A DNA stretch of 64,000 nt from JBGTGG01 sp964398945 (GTDB lineage Bacteria > Bacteroidota > Bacteroidia > Cytophagales > Cyclobacteriaceae): contig CAYNOT010000014.1 of NCBI GenBank assembly GCA_964398945.1, forward strand, positions 1 to 64,000. The letters are read 5' to 3'. Shown piece after piece: positions 36,001 to 44,550 of the stretch (within the stretch, counting starts at the first letter, position 1; every line of letters starts with the position of its first letter). The position numbers and the translations under genes are program-made. The notes below the pieces were generated by a model. The model saw only the letters and a program-made list of their open reading frames with translations. It made no database searches and was not told the origin of the DNA.

Positions 36001-37038
36001 ATGGAATCTATACTCGGGCGTAAGCGCATTTTCTTTCTTCACCTTTCTTTTTGGTTGGTGTACCTCTCCTTCAATTTATATCAGGTTTCTGTCTTTCAGC
36101 AAGCACGGGGGTATGATTGGTACAATCTGATTTCCAATTTTGCAACGCAGCTCGTGTTTACGATGGTGATCGCTTATTTTAATTATTTCTACCTGCTCCC
36201 CCAATTTCAAAAGCACAAAAACCCATGGCGCTATGCCTGGCAGTTTTTGATTCCTTTTTTAATTATAATCATATCTCGCATCGTCCTTCAACGCTATCTT
36301 ATCGATGGCTATACGCATAAAGTTGGGTATTTCTATTCTTCATTTTTTGTGGTACAAGCCATTTCAATCACGTTGTTTATTGTGATTTTTGTAGGCATGC
36401 TGCGCTTTGCAGCCGATTGGTTTGAGCTTGAGGCAAAGAAGAAAGAACTCGCCAATGAAAAATTGTTGGCGGAGCTCAATTTTCTGAAGGCACAGATCAA
36501 TCCGCACTTCTTGTTTAACACGTTGAACAATCTCTATTACCTCGCTTTTTCCAAATCAGACAATGCCACGGTGGTAATTGATAAGCTTTCGCAAATGATG
36601 CGGTACATGATTTATGACTCCAATCATCCAACTGTTTCGTTATCGAAGGAGATCGATTATATGAACAACTATATTGGTTTGGAACGCCTTCGGTTGAATG
36701 ATGAAGTGGCAATTCATTTTGATGTGAAAGGCCCGGTTGAAAAAATGAAAATTGTTCCTTTGATTTTGATAACCTTTTTGGAGAATGCTTTCAAACATGG
36801 CTTGGGAAACCAGCAAGGTGCGTATGTAAAGGCCGCACTGGCTGTAGAGGGAAACACATGTATTTACACGGTGGAAAACAGTCATGTGCCGACAACAAGT
36901 GATAGCACTGAAAAATCCGGTATCGGGTTGCAAAACGTAAAACGAAGACTGGCCTTGAGTTATCCGGACAAATATGAGCTTCTTATTGAAGATTCTGAAA
37001 ATAAATATTTTGTTGAACTGAAACTTACAATATCGTGA
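36001..37038 (+). CDS. LytS-type sensor histidine kinase
   Basis: The 345-residue protein (from ATG 36001) has four membrane helices, a short coiled coil (FELEAKKKELANEKLLAELN) and a His_kinase domain with LKAQINPHFLFNTLNNLYY, where the His is the phosphate acceptor. The ATPase part has PLILITFLENAFKHG and GIGLQNVKRRL. The same frame extends to TTG 35941 and ATG 35944; I prefer 36001 because MESILGRKRIFFLH leads directly into the first helix. It overlaps the regulator gene by GTGA (GTG 37035, TGA 37036-37038). Confidence 0.9.
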   Translation: MESILGRKRIFFLHLSFWLVYLSFNLYQVSVFQQARGYDWYNLISNFATQLVFTMVIAYFNYFYLLPQFQKHKNPWRYAWQFLIPFLIIIISRIVLQRYLIDGYTHKVGYFYSSFFVVQAISITLFIVIFVGMLRFAADWFELEAKKKELANEKLLAELNFLKAQINPHFLFNTLNNLYYLAFSKSDNATVVIDKLSQMMRYMIYDSNHPTVSLSKEIDYMNNYIGLERLRLNDEVAIHFDVKGPVEKMKIVPLILITFLENAFKHGLGNQQGAYVKAALAVEGNTCIYTVENSHVPTTSDSTEKSGIGLQNVKRRLALSYPDKYELLIEDSENKYFVELKLTIS

Positions 37039-37763
37039 GCCTTCAATGTTTGGTTGTAGATGATGAACCGCTTGCGCGAAAGCTGTTGGTAGATTACATC
37101 GCAAAAATCCCCAGCCTTACGCTGGTGGGAACATGCACCAATCCGCTGGAAGCACGGGAAATTTTGCAAACGAAGAAAGTTGATTTGCTTTTCCTCGACA
37201 TCCAGATGCCGGAGATTACCGGTATTGGTTTTTTGAAGTCATTAAAAACACACCCGATGGTTATTCTTACTACTGCGTATTCGGAATATGCGTTGGAGGG
37301 ATATGAGTTGGACGTTGTGGATTATTTATTGAAGCCCATTACCTTCGAACGTTTTTTAAAAGCGATTGAGAAAGTCAACCAGCGAACAGCAGCTTCTGTT
37401 GGTACTAAGGATGAAAGCGTGCAGCATCATGAGAGCGGACTGGAATTTGTTTTTGTAAAAGACGGAACGAAGATCATCAAAGTAAAGTATGATGATATTT
37501 TATATGTAGAAGGGCTAAAAGATTATGTGGTGATTCACACGCCTACAAAAAAAATCACATCGCTTCAGCGGATGAAGGCCATGGAATCTGAATTACCGGG
37601 GTCAAAGTTTATCCGTATCCACAATTCATTTATTGTGGCACTGGATGCAATCGAATCCATTCAAAAAAATGAAGTATTGATCGGGGGCAAATTGCTTCCC
37701 ATAAGCGATAGCTATAAGAAGTCCTTTATGGATTTTATTGATCGTTATAAAATGGGACAATAA
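37035..37763 (+). CDS. LytTR-family response regulator
   Basis: The 242-residue regulator has a receiver domain with Asp55 in LLFLDIQMPE as the phosphorylation site and the lysine in LLKPITFERF, then a LytTR DNA-binding domain (about 135-240) with DDILYVEGLKDYVVIHT and FIRIHNSFIVAL. It begins with GTG inside the kinase stop, so the two are made together. The pair is divergent from the TonB-type receptor at 32888-35749, a plausible target, although no binding site is identified. Confidence 0.93.
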   Translation: MSLQCLVVDDEPLARKLLVDYIAKIPSLTLVGTCTNPLEAREILQTKKVDLLFLDIQMPEITGIGFLKSLKTHPMVILTTAYSEYALEGYELDVVDYLLKPITFERFLKAIEKVNQRTAASVGTKDESVQHHESGLEFVFVKDGTKIIKVKYDDILYVEGLKDYVVIHTPTKKITSLQRMKAMESELPGSKFIRIHNSFIVALDAIESIQKNEVLIGGKLLPISDSYKKSFMDFIDRYKMGQ

Positions 37764-37764
37764 A

Positions 37765-37793
37765 AAAAAGCCCCTGGTTAGAGAGGCTTTTTT
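37765..37793. terminator. Bidirectional terminator between the LytTR and DUF4136 genes
   Basis: AAAAAGCC (37765-37772) pairs with GGCTTTTT (37785-37792) around a 12-base loop, with A and T runs on both sides. It serves the convergent genes ending at 37763 and 37815. Confidence 0.75.
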
Positions 37794-37814
37794 GATTAGT
37801 CGGTTAAATCACTA

Positions 37815-38399
37815 CTACTTTTTTGTTGAAGTTGGTTTAACAGGGTAGCTGTACATAATTTTTTTCGCAGCAGCATTTGCACGTTCTTCCCTTCCTTTGG
37901 GGTTTTCTTTAATGGTTCCTTTTCCAATCCCTTCCCAAATCAATTTTTCGGTTTTCGGGTTATAAACGGAGACAGCCAGCGTTCCTACCAGGTAATCATG
38001 TTGACTATACGTAGTGGTTGACATCCCTGTTCCGTACCCCCATCCCGGGCCGTAACCGTAATACCCACCATAGCCACCATAATACCCACCCATGTTGGTA
38101 GTGTTTGCGGTGGTTTCTGTTTTTTCTTCTGTCACGATATAAAGTGCAACGATAATATCGCCACCTTCCGGTACCACCGTAACTCCTCTTTTGGCAAACT
38201 CATCCTGAAAAGCATTTTCAATTCTGCGTTTGTCAAGGTCAGTAAGAAGTTTATCTGAGTTATCTGCCCAACCATGGTAGGTTAGGGTCTTAAATTGGGT
38301 GAAGTCAACGGACTTGTCAACATCAGAAACCACAGTAATGCTACCGCACGAAGCCAGTACCAGTGTACTTACGAGAAGGATTAGTATATTTTTTTTCAT
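37815..38399 (-). CDS. DUF4136 lipoprotein (first of three)
   Basis: A lipoprotein signal (LVLASC, Cys18) leads into a DUF4136 domain: VDFTQFKTLTYHGW, RIENAFQDEFAKRGV, and the late KLIWEGIGKGTIKENPKGRE. A Gly/Tyr-rich loop (GGYYGGYGGYYGYGPGWGYG) lies near residue 105-125. The 194-residue product is probably attached to the outer membrane; the family function is not known. Two further DUF4136 lipoproteins lie at 41397 and 42564. The region upstream (38400-38584) holds a small GC-rich palindrome at 38436-38451 and AT-rich sequence. Confidence 0.87.
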   Translation of the reverse strand: MKKNILILLVSTLVLASCGSITVVSDVDKSVDFTQFKTLTYHGWADNSDKLLTDLDKRRIENAFQDEFAKRGVTVVPEGGDIIVALYIVTEEKTETTANTTNMGGYYGGYGGYYGYGPGWGYGTGMSTTTYSQHDYLVGTLAVSVYNPKTEKLIWEGIGKGTIKENPKGREERANAAAKKIMYSYPVKPTSTKK

Positions 38400-38584
38400 G
38401 TGTTAATAATTGTTTTTTTAGTGGGTATATGCCTGCCCCGCTTTAGCGGGGGAATCGCATGCCTTATTATCATCGCTTTGGGTGACCTTTGTGCATGACG
38501 AATTCATATTAAAATATTTTTTATTTATCTAAACTTAATGAAATTTCTGCTACTTATAAACAAATCGTTTGGTTATAGAATTGT

Positions 38585-38614
38585 AAAAAGGCTATCGGTA
38601 GGATAGCCTTTTTT
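38585..38614. terminator. Terminator of the lipoprotein gene at 38641
   Basis: AAAAAGGCTATC (38585-38596) pairs with the GATAGCCTTTTT arm at 38602-38613 around a 5-base loop. Read on the minus strand, the hairpin ends in a T run, so it ends the gene whose stop is at 38641. It could work in both directions. Confidence 0.85.
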
Positions 38615-38640
38615 ATTTTCGTTATTGAGATACCCATTAT

Positions 38641-39528
38641 TTATTCGGGGCTACTGGTCAATTCGTTTCTAATAGCCGATACTTTGGTGCTCAACTTTTG
38701 GACTACTGCATCATTCATTAATTCCATCCCCTGGTTGTTCGCTATCTTTTCATCAATATCCAACTCGTCATAGGTGTCCAAAAGATCCTTGAAGGAAGTA
38801 AGATAAAAATTATTGGCATCTTCTTCGGGTACGATTGTTTTCAAGAAGTTGTATGCGGATTCAATCACGGTTTTCTCCTCCAATACGGCTTTGAAAAGCG
38901 GGATTAAAACTTGAATACGAACATCGTCTGGCAACATATCTTTTGGGTAGGTTTGGATGATACCCAGCATGAGGTGAAGGTCTTCTACCTGATGGGTTCC
39001 GATTGCTATCCCGGTCAGGATTTCCCGGTCTGTACCCCGGGTGCTTTGAATGGCATTGGAATACAGTTCTTTCATGGATGCCTCAAGGGAATCGTTTTGA
39101 TCAATATTATTTTTATAGCGATCCATTAGAAATTGCAGTACACTTTTTTCAACACCAATTTGAAGGCTGAGTGAGTGGATGGCCTCAAATAATTCCCCGG
39201 TCTTGTCCGATTGTTTAAAGGCAACACTATAGTTCAGATCCGAGAGATAGATACCTAACATGGCCGCAGATTTGTTTTTTGAACTGGTATAGGTTGACCA
39301 CTTGGACGGGTCATACAAGAGGTTCGGATTATAGTCTGCCCCAATCGACATTAACATGGCTGCAGTTTCATCCGGTTCAAGTATGCTATTGAAAAATTCT
39401 TGGCGTTGTTCTCCAAATGCTTCACTAATTTGTTCATCTTCTTCGCTTTTCGTTTCTTGTTTTGGACCACAGGCATTAAGCAACAGGAGTGACAAAAAAA
39501 GGAAGCTCAATTGTTGAATTCTTTTCAT
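38641..39528 (-). CDS. Lipoprotein of unknown function
   Basis: I start this gene at ATG 39528, which yields a clear lipoprotein signal (LLLLNAC, Cys20) and a 295-residue product; the longer in-frame start at 39696 would run through a hairpin and has no signal. After an acidic linker the protein is mostly helical and charged, with no motif I recognise (EFFNSILEPDETAAMLMSIG, HQVEDLHLMLGIIQTYP). It stands alone between its terminator and tRNA-Ala. Confidence 0.75.
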   Translation of the reverse strand: MKRIQQLSFLFLSLLLLNACGPKQETKSEEDEQISEAFGEQRQEFFNSILEPDETAAMLMSIGADYNPNLLYDPSKWSTYTSSKNKSAAMLGIYLSDLNYSVAFKQSDKTGELFEAIHSLSLQIGVEKSVLQFLMDRYKNNIDQNDSLEASMKELYSNAIQSTRGTDREILTGIAIGTHQVEDLHLMLGIIQTYPKDMLPDDVRIQVLIPLFKAVLEEKTVIESAYNFLKTIVPEEDANNFYLTSFKDLLDTYDELDIDEKIANNQGMELMNDAVVQKLSTKVSAIRNELTSSPE

Positions 39529-39632
39529 AATATCGTAAGGCTTTAAATGGGTTTTGAAATGGAGTACAATATAAAAAGGATACCCTAAGGATACAATAAT
39601 TACTTGATGATGGGCAACCCTTTTATAATGGG

Positions 39633-39654
39633 AAAGGCTGCAAATGCAGCCTTT
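39633..39654. terminator. Possible terminator downstream of tRNA-Ala
   Basis: A perfect 9-bp stem (39633-39641 with 39646-39654) has a 4-base loop. It lies about 90 bases beyond the 3' end of the tRNA, but the T run on the minus strand is short. Confidence 0.5.
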
Positions 39655-39742
39655 AAAGAATATCGTGCCTGCATGCCGGGATGGCAAGAGAGCCATAACA
39701 CGATCAATTTTCAGTGAAATAAGCCTGGCTGCTTATTCTTTG

Positions 39743-39818
<76 letters not shown>

Positions 39819-39900
39819 TTTATTTTAGATTTGTTGATCGTTTGATCTGCCCAAACCCAAATGAGGGGCAAATGTATTTATTTTCCAAACTTCCCAAAAA

Positions 39901-40719
39901 TTATTTTCCAAGTAAGAATTGAAAGCGGGCCTGGACAATTACATTCAAACGTGGCTGGCCGGCAATGAACTTGGAAATATTCAATGAAGCGCTACTTCGA
40001 TCCCCAATCATTTTCCCTAAATCCATGCGCATGAAGAAGAAATTGGTCCCTTCAGAAAACGAACGGATATACTGTGCATTGAGTGAAAACCATCCATCCC
40101 AACTATCAATTACCAAAACAGCGGGCAAGGAAATAAACAGGTCTTGAAGGGGGCCATCATTTTCAGGATCATCAGGGTCGGGAATGCCCCCTCCACCGCC
40201 CTGGCTATTGGTGGATTGTCCGGAGAATTGAAACTTGATTTCCGGATAGATTCCAATCTCCGGGGCTGGTTTGAAGGCGAAAATAATTCCAGGTTTGTAT
40301 AGCCACGTTCCGGCACCTCTGCCCAAGCGCGATTCACCGGTAGGGGCTGTTGCTTCAAAGTAGGTTGATACACGCGTTAATCCCATCGTATTTTTATTAT
40401 AATAAGGTACGCCTGTATAGATCATTTTTAAGTCCCCGATCCCGGTTGTGTTTTCAAAACCTGCATAATCTTGCGTGAAAATAGTGTGTACAAACGGAAC
40501 GGAGATGCCGAGTGAATGCCGTTCGTTTTGAAGGCCATAAATAAATCCCAACCGGAGTGCATAGAATTGGTCTCCTGCTTGAAAGAAGTACGATTCAAAG
40601 TCGAGCGGAACCCGTGATTTCATGGTTGTGGGATCCGAAAGCTCGTACACGTTGTTTTGGTGTTGTCCAAGAACTGAAACAGAAAGGCAAATAAAGAGAA
40701 AGAGAAAGAGGGTTTTCAT
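39901..40719 (-). CDS. Outer-membrane beta-barrel, transporter-like
   Basis: I start at ATG 40719, where MKTLFLFLFICLSVSVLGQ forms a signal peptide; a longer start at 40740 would add seven residues. The 272-residue product is rich in beta strands (FYALRLGFIYGLQNERHSLG, TGIGDLKMIYTGVPYY, GTWLYKPGIIFAF) and ends in a likely barrel-closing strand (LNVIVQARFQFLLG). It resembles the MetA/phenol-degradation transporter-like barrels but has no diagnostic motif. A Gly/Pro/Asp loop lies near residue 190. Confidence 0.65.
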   Translation of the reverse strand: MKTLFLFLFICLSVSVLGQHQNNVYELSDPTTMKSRVPLDFESYFFQAGDQFYALRLGFIYGLQNERHSLGISVPFVHTIFTQDYAGFENTTGIGDLKMIYTGVPYYNKNTMGLTRVSTYFEATAPTGESRLGRGAGTWLYKPGIIFAFKPAPEIGIYPEIKFQFSGQSTNSQGGGGGIPDPDDPENDGPLQDLFISLPAVLVIDSWDGWFSLNAQYIRSFSEGTNFFFMRMDLGKMIGDRSSASLNISKFIAGQPRLNVIVQARFQFLLGK

Positions 40720-40742
40720 TTTACGGCACCGTTCAAACAAAC

Positions 40743-40772
40743 AAAAATGGCTACCCGAAGATAGCCATTTTT
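40743..40772. terminator. Terminator between two minus-strand barrel genes
   Basis: AAAAATGGCTA (40743-40753) pairs with TAGCCATTTTT (40762-40772) around an 8-base loop. On the minus strand it ends in a T run and follows the gene whose stop is at 40791. Confidence 0.85.
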
Positions 40773-40790
40773 ATATTTATGAAGATATGG

Positions 40791-41384
40791 TTAGTCGATG
40801 GTCCAGGCTAAACCAACATTAAAGGTGAGGTACCCTTGCGCATCAACTTTGCTGTTCTTGAAAATCGTGTGGTATTTTGCCCCTGCCAATACAGCAACAT
40901 TATAATTGATTTGGTACAGGAACCCCGCTTCGGGTTGCATGCTAAAGTTCCAGGAATTTGTTTCCGATTGAAATAGTCCCATTTCAGTGCGCATGTTGAA
41001 TGATGTGGTCCCTATTCCCAAGCCTACATAGGGTTGAAAGCTGGCCTCTTCGATGCCTAAATAATATGTTACGTTTGCATGCATTGGGAAAGAATTGATA
41101 TAGCGGAATTGGATACCTGATAGAGATAGATTTCCTTCTGTATACGTATCAAAATCTTTGCGCTCATAAAACACATGCCATCCCAGGGAAAATCCAATAG
41201 CAAGATTTCCCATCACTTTATTACGGTAATCAAACCCAACACCACGCCAGCTACCTTGTCCAATGTAATCTTGAGTATTGGATAATGGAACACTGATGTC
41301 ATAATGTAGGGAAGAGAATGATTTTTGTGCAAGTGCTGAAAAGCCTGTCACGACAAACGCTATAATGAATAATAATTTTTTCAT
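40791..41384 (-). CDS. Outer-membrane beta-barrel protein
   Basis: The 197-residue product has a signal peptide (ending SALAQ) and alternating strands such as VGFDYRNKVMGNLAIGFSLG, ATYYLG-like YLGIEEASFQPYVGLGIG and a final YLTFNVGLAW. It resembles small 8-stranded barrels of Bacteroidota. It lies 12 bases after a DUF4136 lipoprotein gene and ends at a good hairpin terminator, so it is probably the last gene of the run starting with the DUF4136 gene at 43103. Confidence 0.7.
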   Translation of the reverse strand: MKKLLFIIAFVVTGFSALAQKSFSSLHYDISVPLSNTQDYIGQGSWRGVGFDYRNKVMGNLAIGFSLGWHVFYERKDFDTYTEGNLSLSGIQFRYINSFPMHANVTYYLGIEEASFQPYVGLGIGTTSFNMRTEMGLFQSETNSWNFSMQPEAGFLYQINYNVAVLAGAKYHTIFKNSKVDAQGYLTFNVGLAWTID

Positions 41385-41396
41385 AGTTTGAGGGTC

Positions 41397-42026
41397 TTAA
41401 ATATCTGATTGGATGTATGGTGATTGTTCAAAAGCTTGACCGATAGCTTTTTCAATGCGTGCATTGATGGAGGATTGGCTCCCTTGCAATACACCATTGA
41501 TCCCAACTTCCCATTCTGGTGGTGTTGAGTCATTGTCACCTACAGGCACTGAATCTTTGTCCCACAATGTGATGAAAATTGATCCTGTGCTATAGCTATA
41601 CCCAACCGGATACCAGCATCCACCTGGATATCCCCATCCCGGATAATAGCCCCACCAGCCTCCACCACCACAGCCTACTACGGTTGTCTTAACCTTCAAT
41701 GCACCAACAAGTATTACAATGTCTGGAGCAGGTACTGCATCTTGTGCCACTAAATCATAATCACGATTAGCCATTTGGGTATTAATCTCATCCAATATAA
41801 ATTCTGCCTGCTCTTCATCCATTGGTTCTTCAGTACCAATCAATGGGATTTCATCGTTAATGGCATAGGTTTTCCGAGAACCAAAATCATAATCCTCATC
41901 GTAGACAGTCATCACTAAATCAAGTTCATCTACAAATTCCGCACCCTGCGGATAACATGCATCCAACAGCACGAACACAGCAAGAATAGAGCACGTGTTT
42001 ACCAGCTTTTTCAAAATTGACTTCAT
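41397..42026 (-). CDS. DUF4136 lipoprotein (second of three)
   Basis: A signal with lipobox LLDAC (Cys24) precedes a DUF4136-like domain: DEDYDFGSRKTYAI, FILDEINTQMANRDYD and the late ITLWDKDSVPVG. It carries a Gly/Trp-rich loop (GCGGGGWWGYYPGWGYPGG) near residues 120-145, as in the first paralogue but with two further Cys. The product is 209 residues long. It sits 11 bases after the LTxxQ gene and 12 bases before a barrel gene, which suggests one envelope operon. Confidence 0.82.
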   Translation of the reverse strand: MKSILKKLVNTCSILAVFVLLDACYPQGAEFVDELDLVMTVYDEDYDFGSRKTYAINDEIPLIGTEEPMDEEQAEFILDEINTQMANRDYDLVAQDAVPAPDIVILVGALKVKTTVVGCGGGGWWGYYPGWGYPGGCWYPVGYSYSTGSIFITLWDKDSVPVGDNDSTPPEWEVGINGVLQGSQSSINARIEKAIGQAFEQSPYIQSDI

Positions 42027-42037
42027 CTTCTTTTTCT

Positions 42038-42499
42038 TTATTTAATCTCTCCTACTATTGGCAGGCTATCATAAATGGATGCATCAATTGCCAAAGCGAT
42101 GTACTCCTCAAGTTGCATGAAGCTAGCGGCTTTTAATGCCCCCAGTTCCTTTGTTACTGTTTTATAATACTTCTTTCTTAATGCCAATGTTTTGGTATTG
42201 ATTTCCAATGATTTTTTTGCAAGCACATCTGCCTGTTCATCGGTCAGCGTTAAGTACTGATCAACATACTTGGTGATGTTGTCAATTCGCATGTTGGAAA
42301 TTTCAGAACGCTCTGCTTCATATTTATCATATATGGGCCAAAATATGGAGGCTTGTGCGTCTGTCAATTTCAGGAAGTCAGCAACTACAGCTTTTTTCTC
42401 GACTTTAAATATATCTTTGATAAGCTCCAGTTCAGAGCGGGTTTGCGCATGTGCTCCAACGCTAATAGCAAGTAAGAGAATGAGGGTTATTTTTTTCAT
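42038..42499 (-). CDS. Periplasmic LTxxQ-motif (Spy/CpxP-like) protein
   Basis: The preferred start is ATG 42499, giving a signal peptide MKKITLILLLAISVGAHAQ; an upstream start at 42550 adds 17 unlikely residues. The mature protein is all-helical and has two LTxxQ motifs, LTDAQASIF and LTDEQADVL, typical of Spy/CpxP-like envelope chaperones or stress inhibitors. Total length is 153 residues. It lies in a minus-strand run between two DUF4136 lipoproteins. Confidence 0.75.
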   Translation of the reverse strand: MKKITLILLLAISVGAHAQTRSELELIKDIFKVEKKAVVADFLKLTDAQASIFWPIYDKYEAERSEISNMRIDNITKYVDQYLTLTDEQADVLAKKSLEINTKTLALRKKYYKTVTKELGALKAASFMQLEEYIALAIDASIYDSLPIVGEIK

Positions 42500-42563
42500 A
42501 ATGTTAAAATGGGTTTTAAAATTTAGTTGTTTGTAAAGATACGCCAACAATCAATATTAGTAC

Positions 42564-43103
42564 TTATTTGGGGAATTTTTTAAAGAGGTTGACAATCGCA
42601 GTATTTATCCTTTCTTCAATTTTTTTCCTGTTTTCAGTAGCAGTGCCGGCAACGGTTCCTTTCCAAACCAGCTCTTTCTTGTTCATATCAATAAAATCAA
42701 TTGCTATTGTCCCCTCCTTATAGCGGTCTACTACAACTTCCTGGCTTTCCCAATGGTAGTTCCGTTGGCCCATATAGTGCATCCCATCTGTCCTAAAGTC
42801 GGTCTCCCGGGTTTGTACTTTTTCTTCAACCGCAATACCAATGTTTAGAATTAAATCACCTCCTGATTCCATTTTTGTATAGCCAAGTTTTGCCATCTCC
42901 ACATCAATGGCTTTCTTTAAAAGGACCAGGTTGTCTGTAAAGTGAATGCCCTTGTTTTCAGGCTCTTCAACATTATAATATGAATAGGTTTTGTACTGGG
43001 TTAAGTCGGTTTCCGTATTCTTTTGATAATCGACTACCCGAACGGGTACGCAGGCAACCGGAAGAAGGATTACCGGTACCAACCATTTTAAATTCAATTG
43101 CAT
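42564..43103 (-). CDS. DUF4136 lipoprotein (third of three)
   Basis: The 179-residue protein has a lipobox (LLPVAC, Cys18), then YQKNTETDLTQYKTYSYY, VEMAKLGYTKMESGGDLILN and IDMNKKELVWKGTVAGTA, the DUF4136 pattern. Unlike its two paralogues it lacks the Gly/aromatic loop. It leads the minus-strand run of LTxxQ, DUF4136 and barrel genes; the promoter should lie in the 138-base AT-rich gap before the divergent gene at 43242. Confidence 0.85.
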   Translation of the reverse strand: MQLNLKWLVPVILLPVACVPVRVVDYQKNTETDLTQYKTYSYYNVEEPENKGIHFTDNLVLLKKAIDVEMAKLGYTKMESGGDLILNIGIAVEEKVQTRETDFRTDGMHYMGQRNYHWESQEVVVDRYKEGTIAIDFIDMNKKELVWKGTVAGTATENRKKIEERINTAIVNLFKKFPK

Positions 43104-43241
43104 ACGTTCAATGGTTTGGTTAAAAATATTTTTACTGAATATATGAAAGTTATTTTTTTAAAAAAAAGTGTGTTTCAACTATAATATGAACTAGCTTAGA
43201 TTACTTTTTATCCTATATTTAATCCAATAAAGAAGACCCTT

Positions 43242-43853
43242 ATGAAAAAAACCGGACTATTGTTAATAGTATTATCCATTGGAGTAGCTTGCTCAGCACA
43301 ATCCGTTACGCTCCTTACTTTTGGTGGCTACACCTTTAAAAATACGATCGAGTATAGCAATGCCAAAGCGGTATTGGGGGATGGTTTTCAATGGGGTGCT
43401 GGTTTTGAAGTGGGGTTGGATGATACCAGGGCTGTGGAGTTGATCTACCAACGGCAAGACCCTTCCGCATCCGTTCGCTATTATATTGGACCAGTTGATG
43501 CTGAATCTATTGAAGTAGGTGTCAATTATATAATGGCGGGGGGTACCAATTACTTTCCTTTAAATGATGCCATCAGCGGTTTTGGAACAGTCGATCTTGG
43601 TGCGGCAATTTTTGACCCCAAAGACAGTGGCTATGAAACAATTACCCGTTTTGCATGGGGCTTACGCGGTGGCTTTCGCATAATGGCTTCCGACCGGATT
43701 AGTATGCGTGTTCATGGACAACTCCTATCGCCTGTTCAGGGTTTTGGAGGGGGTGTTTGGTTTGGGACGGGCGGTGCAAGTGCCGGGGTTTCAACGTATT
43801 CCACAATTTATCAATTCAACCTTGGTGGAAGTGTAAATATAAAATTGCGATAA
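43242..43853 (+). CDS. Outer-membrane beta-barrel protein
   Basis: A signal peptide (ending ACSAQ) precedes 203 residues with barrel-like strands: FQWGAGFEVGLDDTRAVELI, FGTVDLGAAIF, FAWGLRGGFRIM and a final FNLGGSVNIKLR. No specific family is certain. It is divergent from the DUF4136 run and is followed after 64 bases by another exported protein gene on the same strand. Confidence 0.65.
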   Translation: MKKTGLLLIVLSIGVACSAQSVTLLTFGGYTFKNTIEYSNAKAVLGDGFQWGAGFEVGLDDTRAVELIYQRQDPSASVRYYIGPVDAESIEVGVNYIMAGGTNYFPLNDAISGFGTVDLGAAIFDPKDSGYETITRFAWGLRGGFRIMASDRISMRVHGQLLSPVQGFGGGVWFGTGGASAGVSTYSTIYQFNLGGSVNIKLR

Positions 43854-43917
43854 TTTACCTTCCACTTCATATATTGAGAATTAATTTATCCATTAGATCA
43901 GAAAAATCACAAAACCA

Positions 43918-44400
43918 TTGATTATGAAAGCTTTAAAAAAAACCATCCTTGCTTTTACTATACTATTGTTTACTGCTCCTGCCTTTGCTCAACCCGCGAA
44001 TGATGATTGTTTTAGAAACTGGTACAGTCTTTTTCGTGAACGCGGTGCTAAAACGGTAACGGATGGGACACATGATGTGGTGCTTTCTTTACGGAAGGAT
44101 CAATACAGTGAATGTTTTATGGCCAGGGTAAAAGTTTCAGGCGGGTTGATTGTAACCCCAGTTCTGATCGCCAAGGAAGATGGAACGTATGAGGAGTTCA
44201 GTGCTTCCGGAAAAAAGATAGACCCTGCCTTCCTTCAAGGTAAAACGGATGCCGATTTGTTAAAAATCACAGATGGGATGAGCATCACCTTCTACACAAC
44301 AGATCGGGAAACTGCTAAGCTATTTTTCTACACCTTTGTGAATGAACCGAAAAAAGGAAACAAGATTGCTCCTCCCGTTGGGGATTTAGTGAAAAACTAA
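43918..44400 (+). CDS. Exported protein of unknown function
   Basis: The 160-residue product has a clear Sec signal (ATG 43924 or 43918; cleavage after PAFAQ). The mature part of about 135 residues holds two cysteines (DDCFRNW and YSECFMAR) that could form a disulfide. I do not recognise the family. The adjacent barrel gene suggests an envelope role. The gap after it (44401-44550) shows no gene or clear terminator. Confidence 0.6.
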   Translation: MIMKALKKTILAFTILLFTAPAFAQPANDDCFRNWYSLFRERGAKTVTDGTHDVVLSLRKDQYSECFMARVKVSGGLIVTPVLIAKEDGTYEEFSASGKKIDPAFLQGKTDADLLKITDGMSITFYTTDRETAKLFFYTFVNEPKKGNKIAPPVGDLVKN

Positions 44401-44550
44401 TGTGATTTTGCCCAGGTTCATGAGGGTTATCCCTTAAAAAGGCCCAATTCAAAAACCCTAAAATTGAAAGGTCATTCGTGCTATCATGCCGAATGAAATA
44501 TGGCTATTCATCGAACGTTTCCAGGGCTTAGCCCGGTAATTGGTTGGGTC

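Noticed and set aside
39529..39696. N-terminal extension of the lipoprotein at 38641
   Set aside because: The extension runs through a hairpin, and the internal ATG 39528 gives a proper lipoprotein signal.
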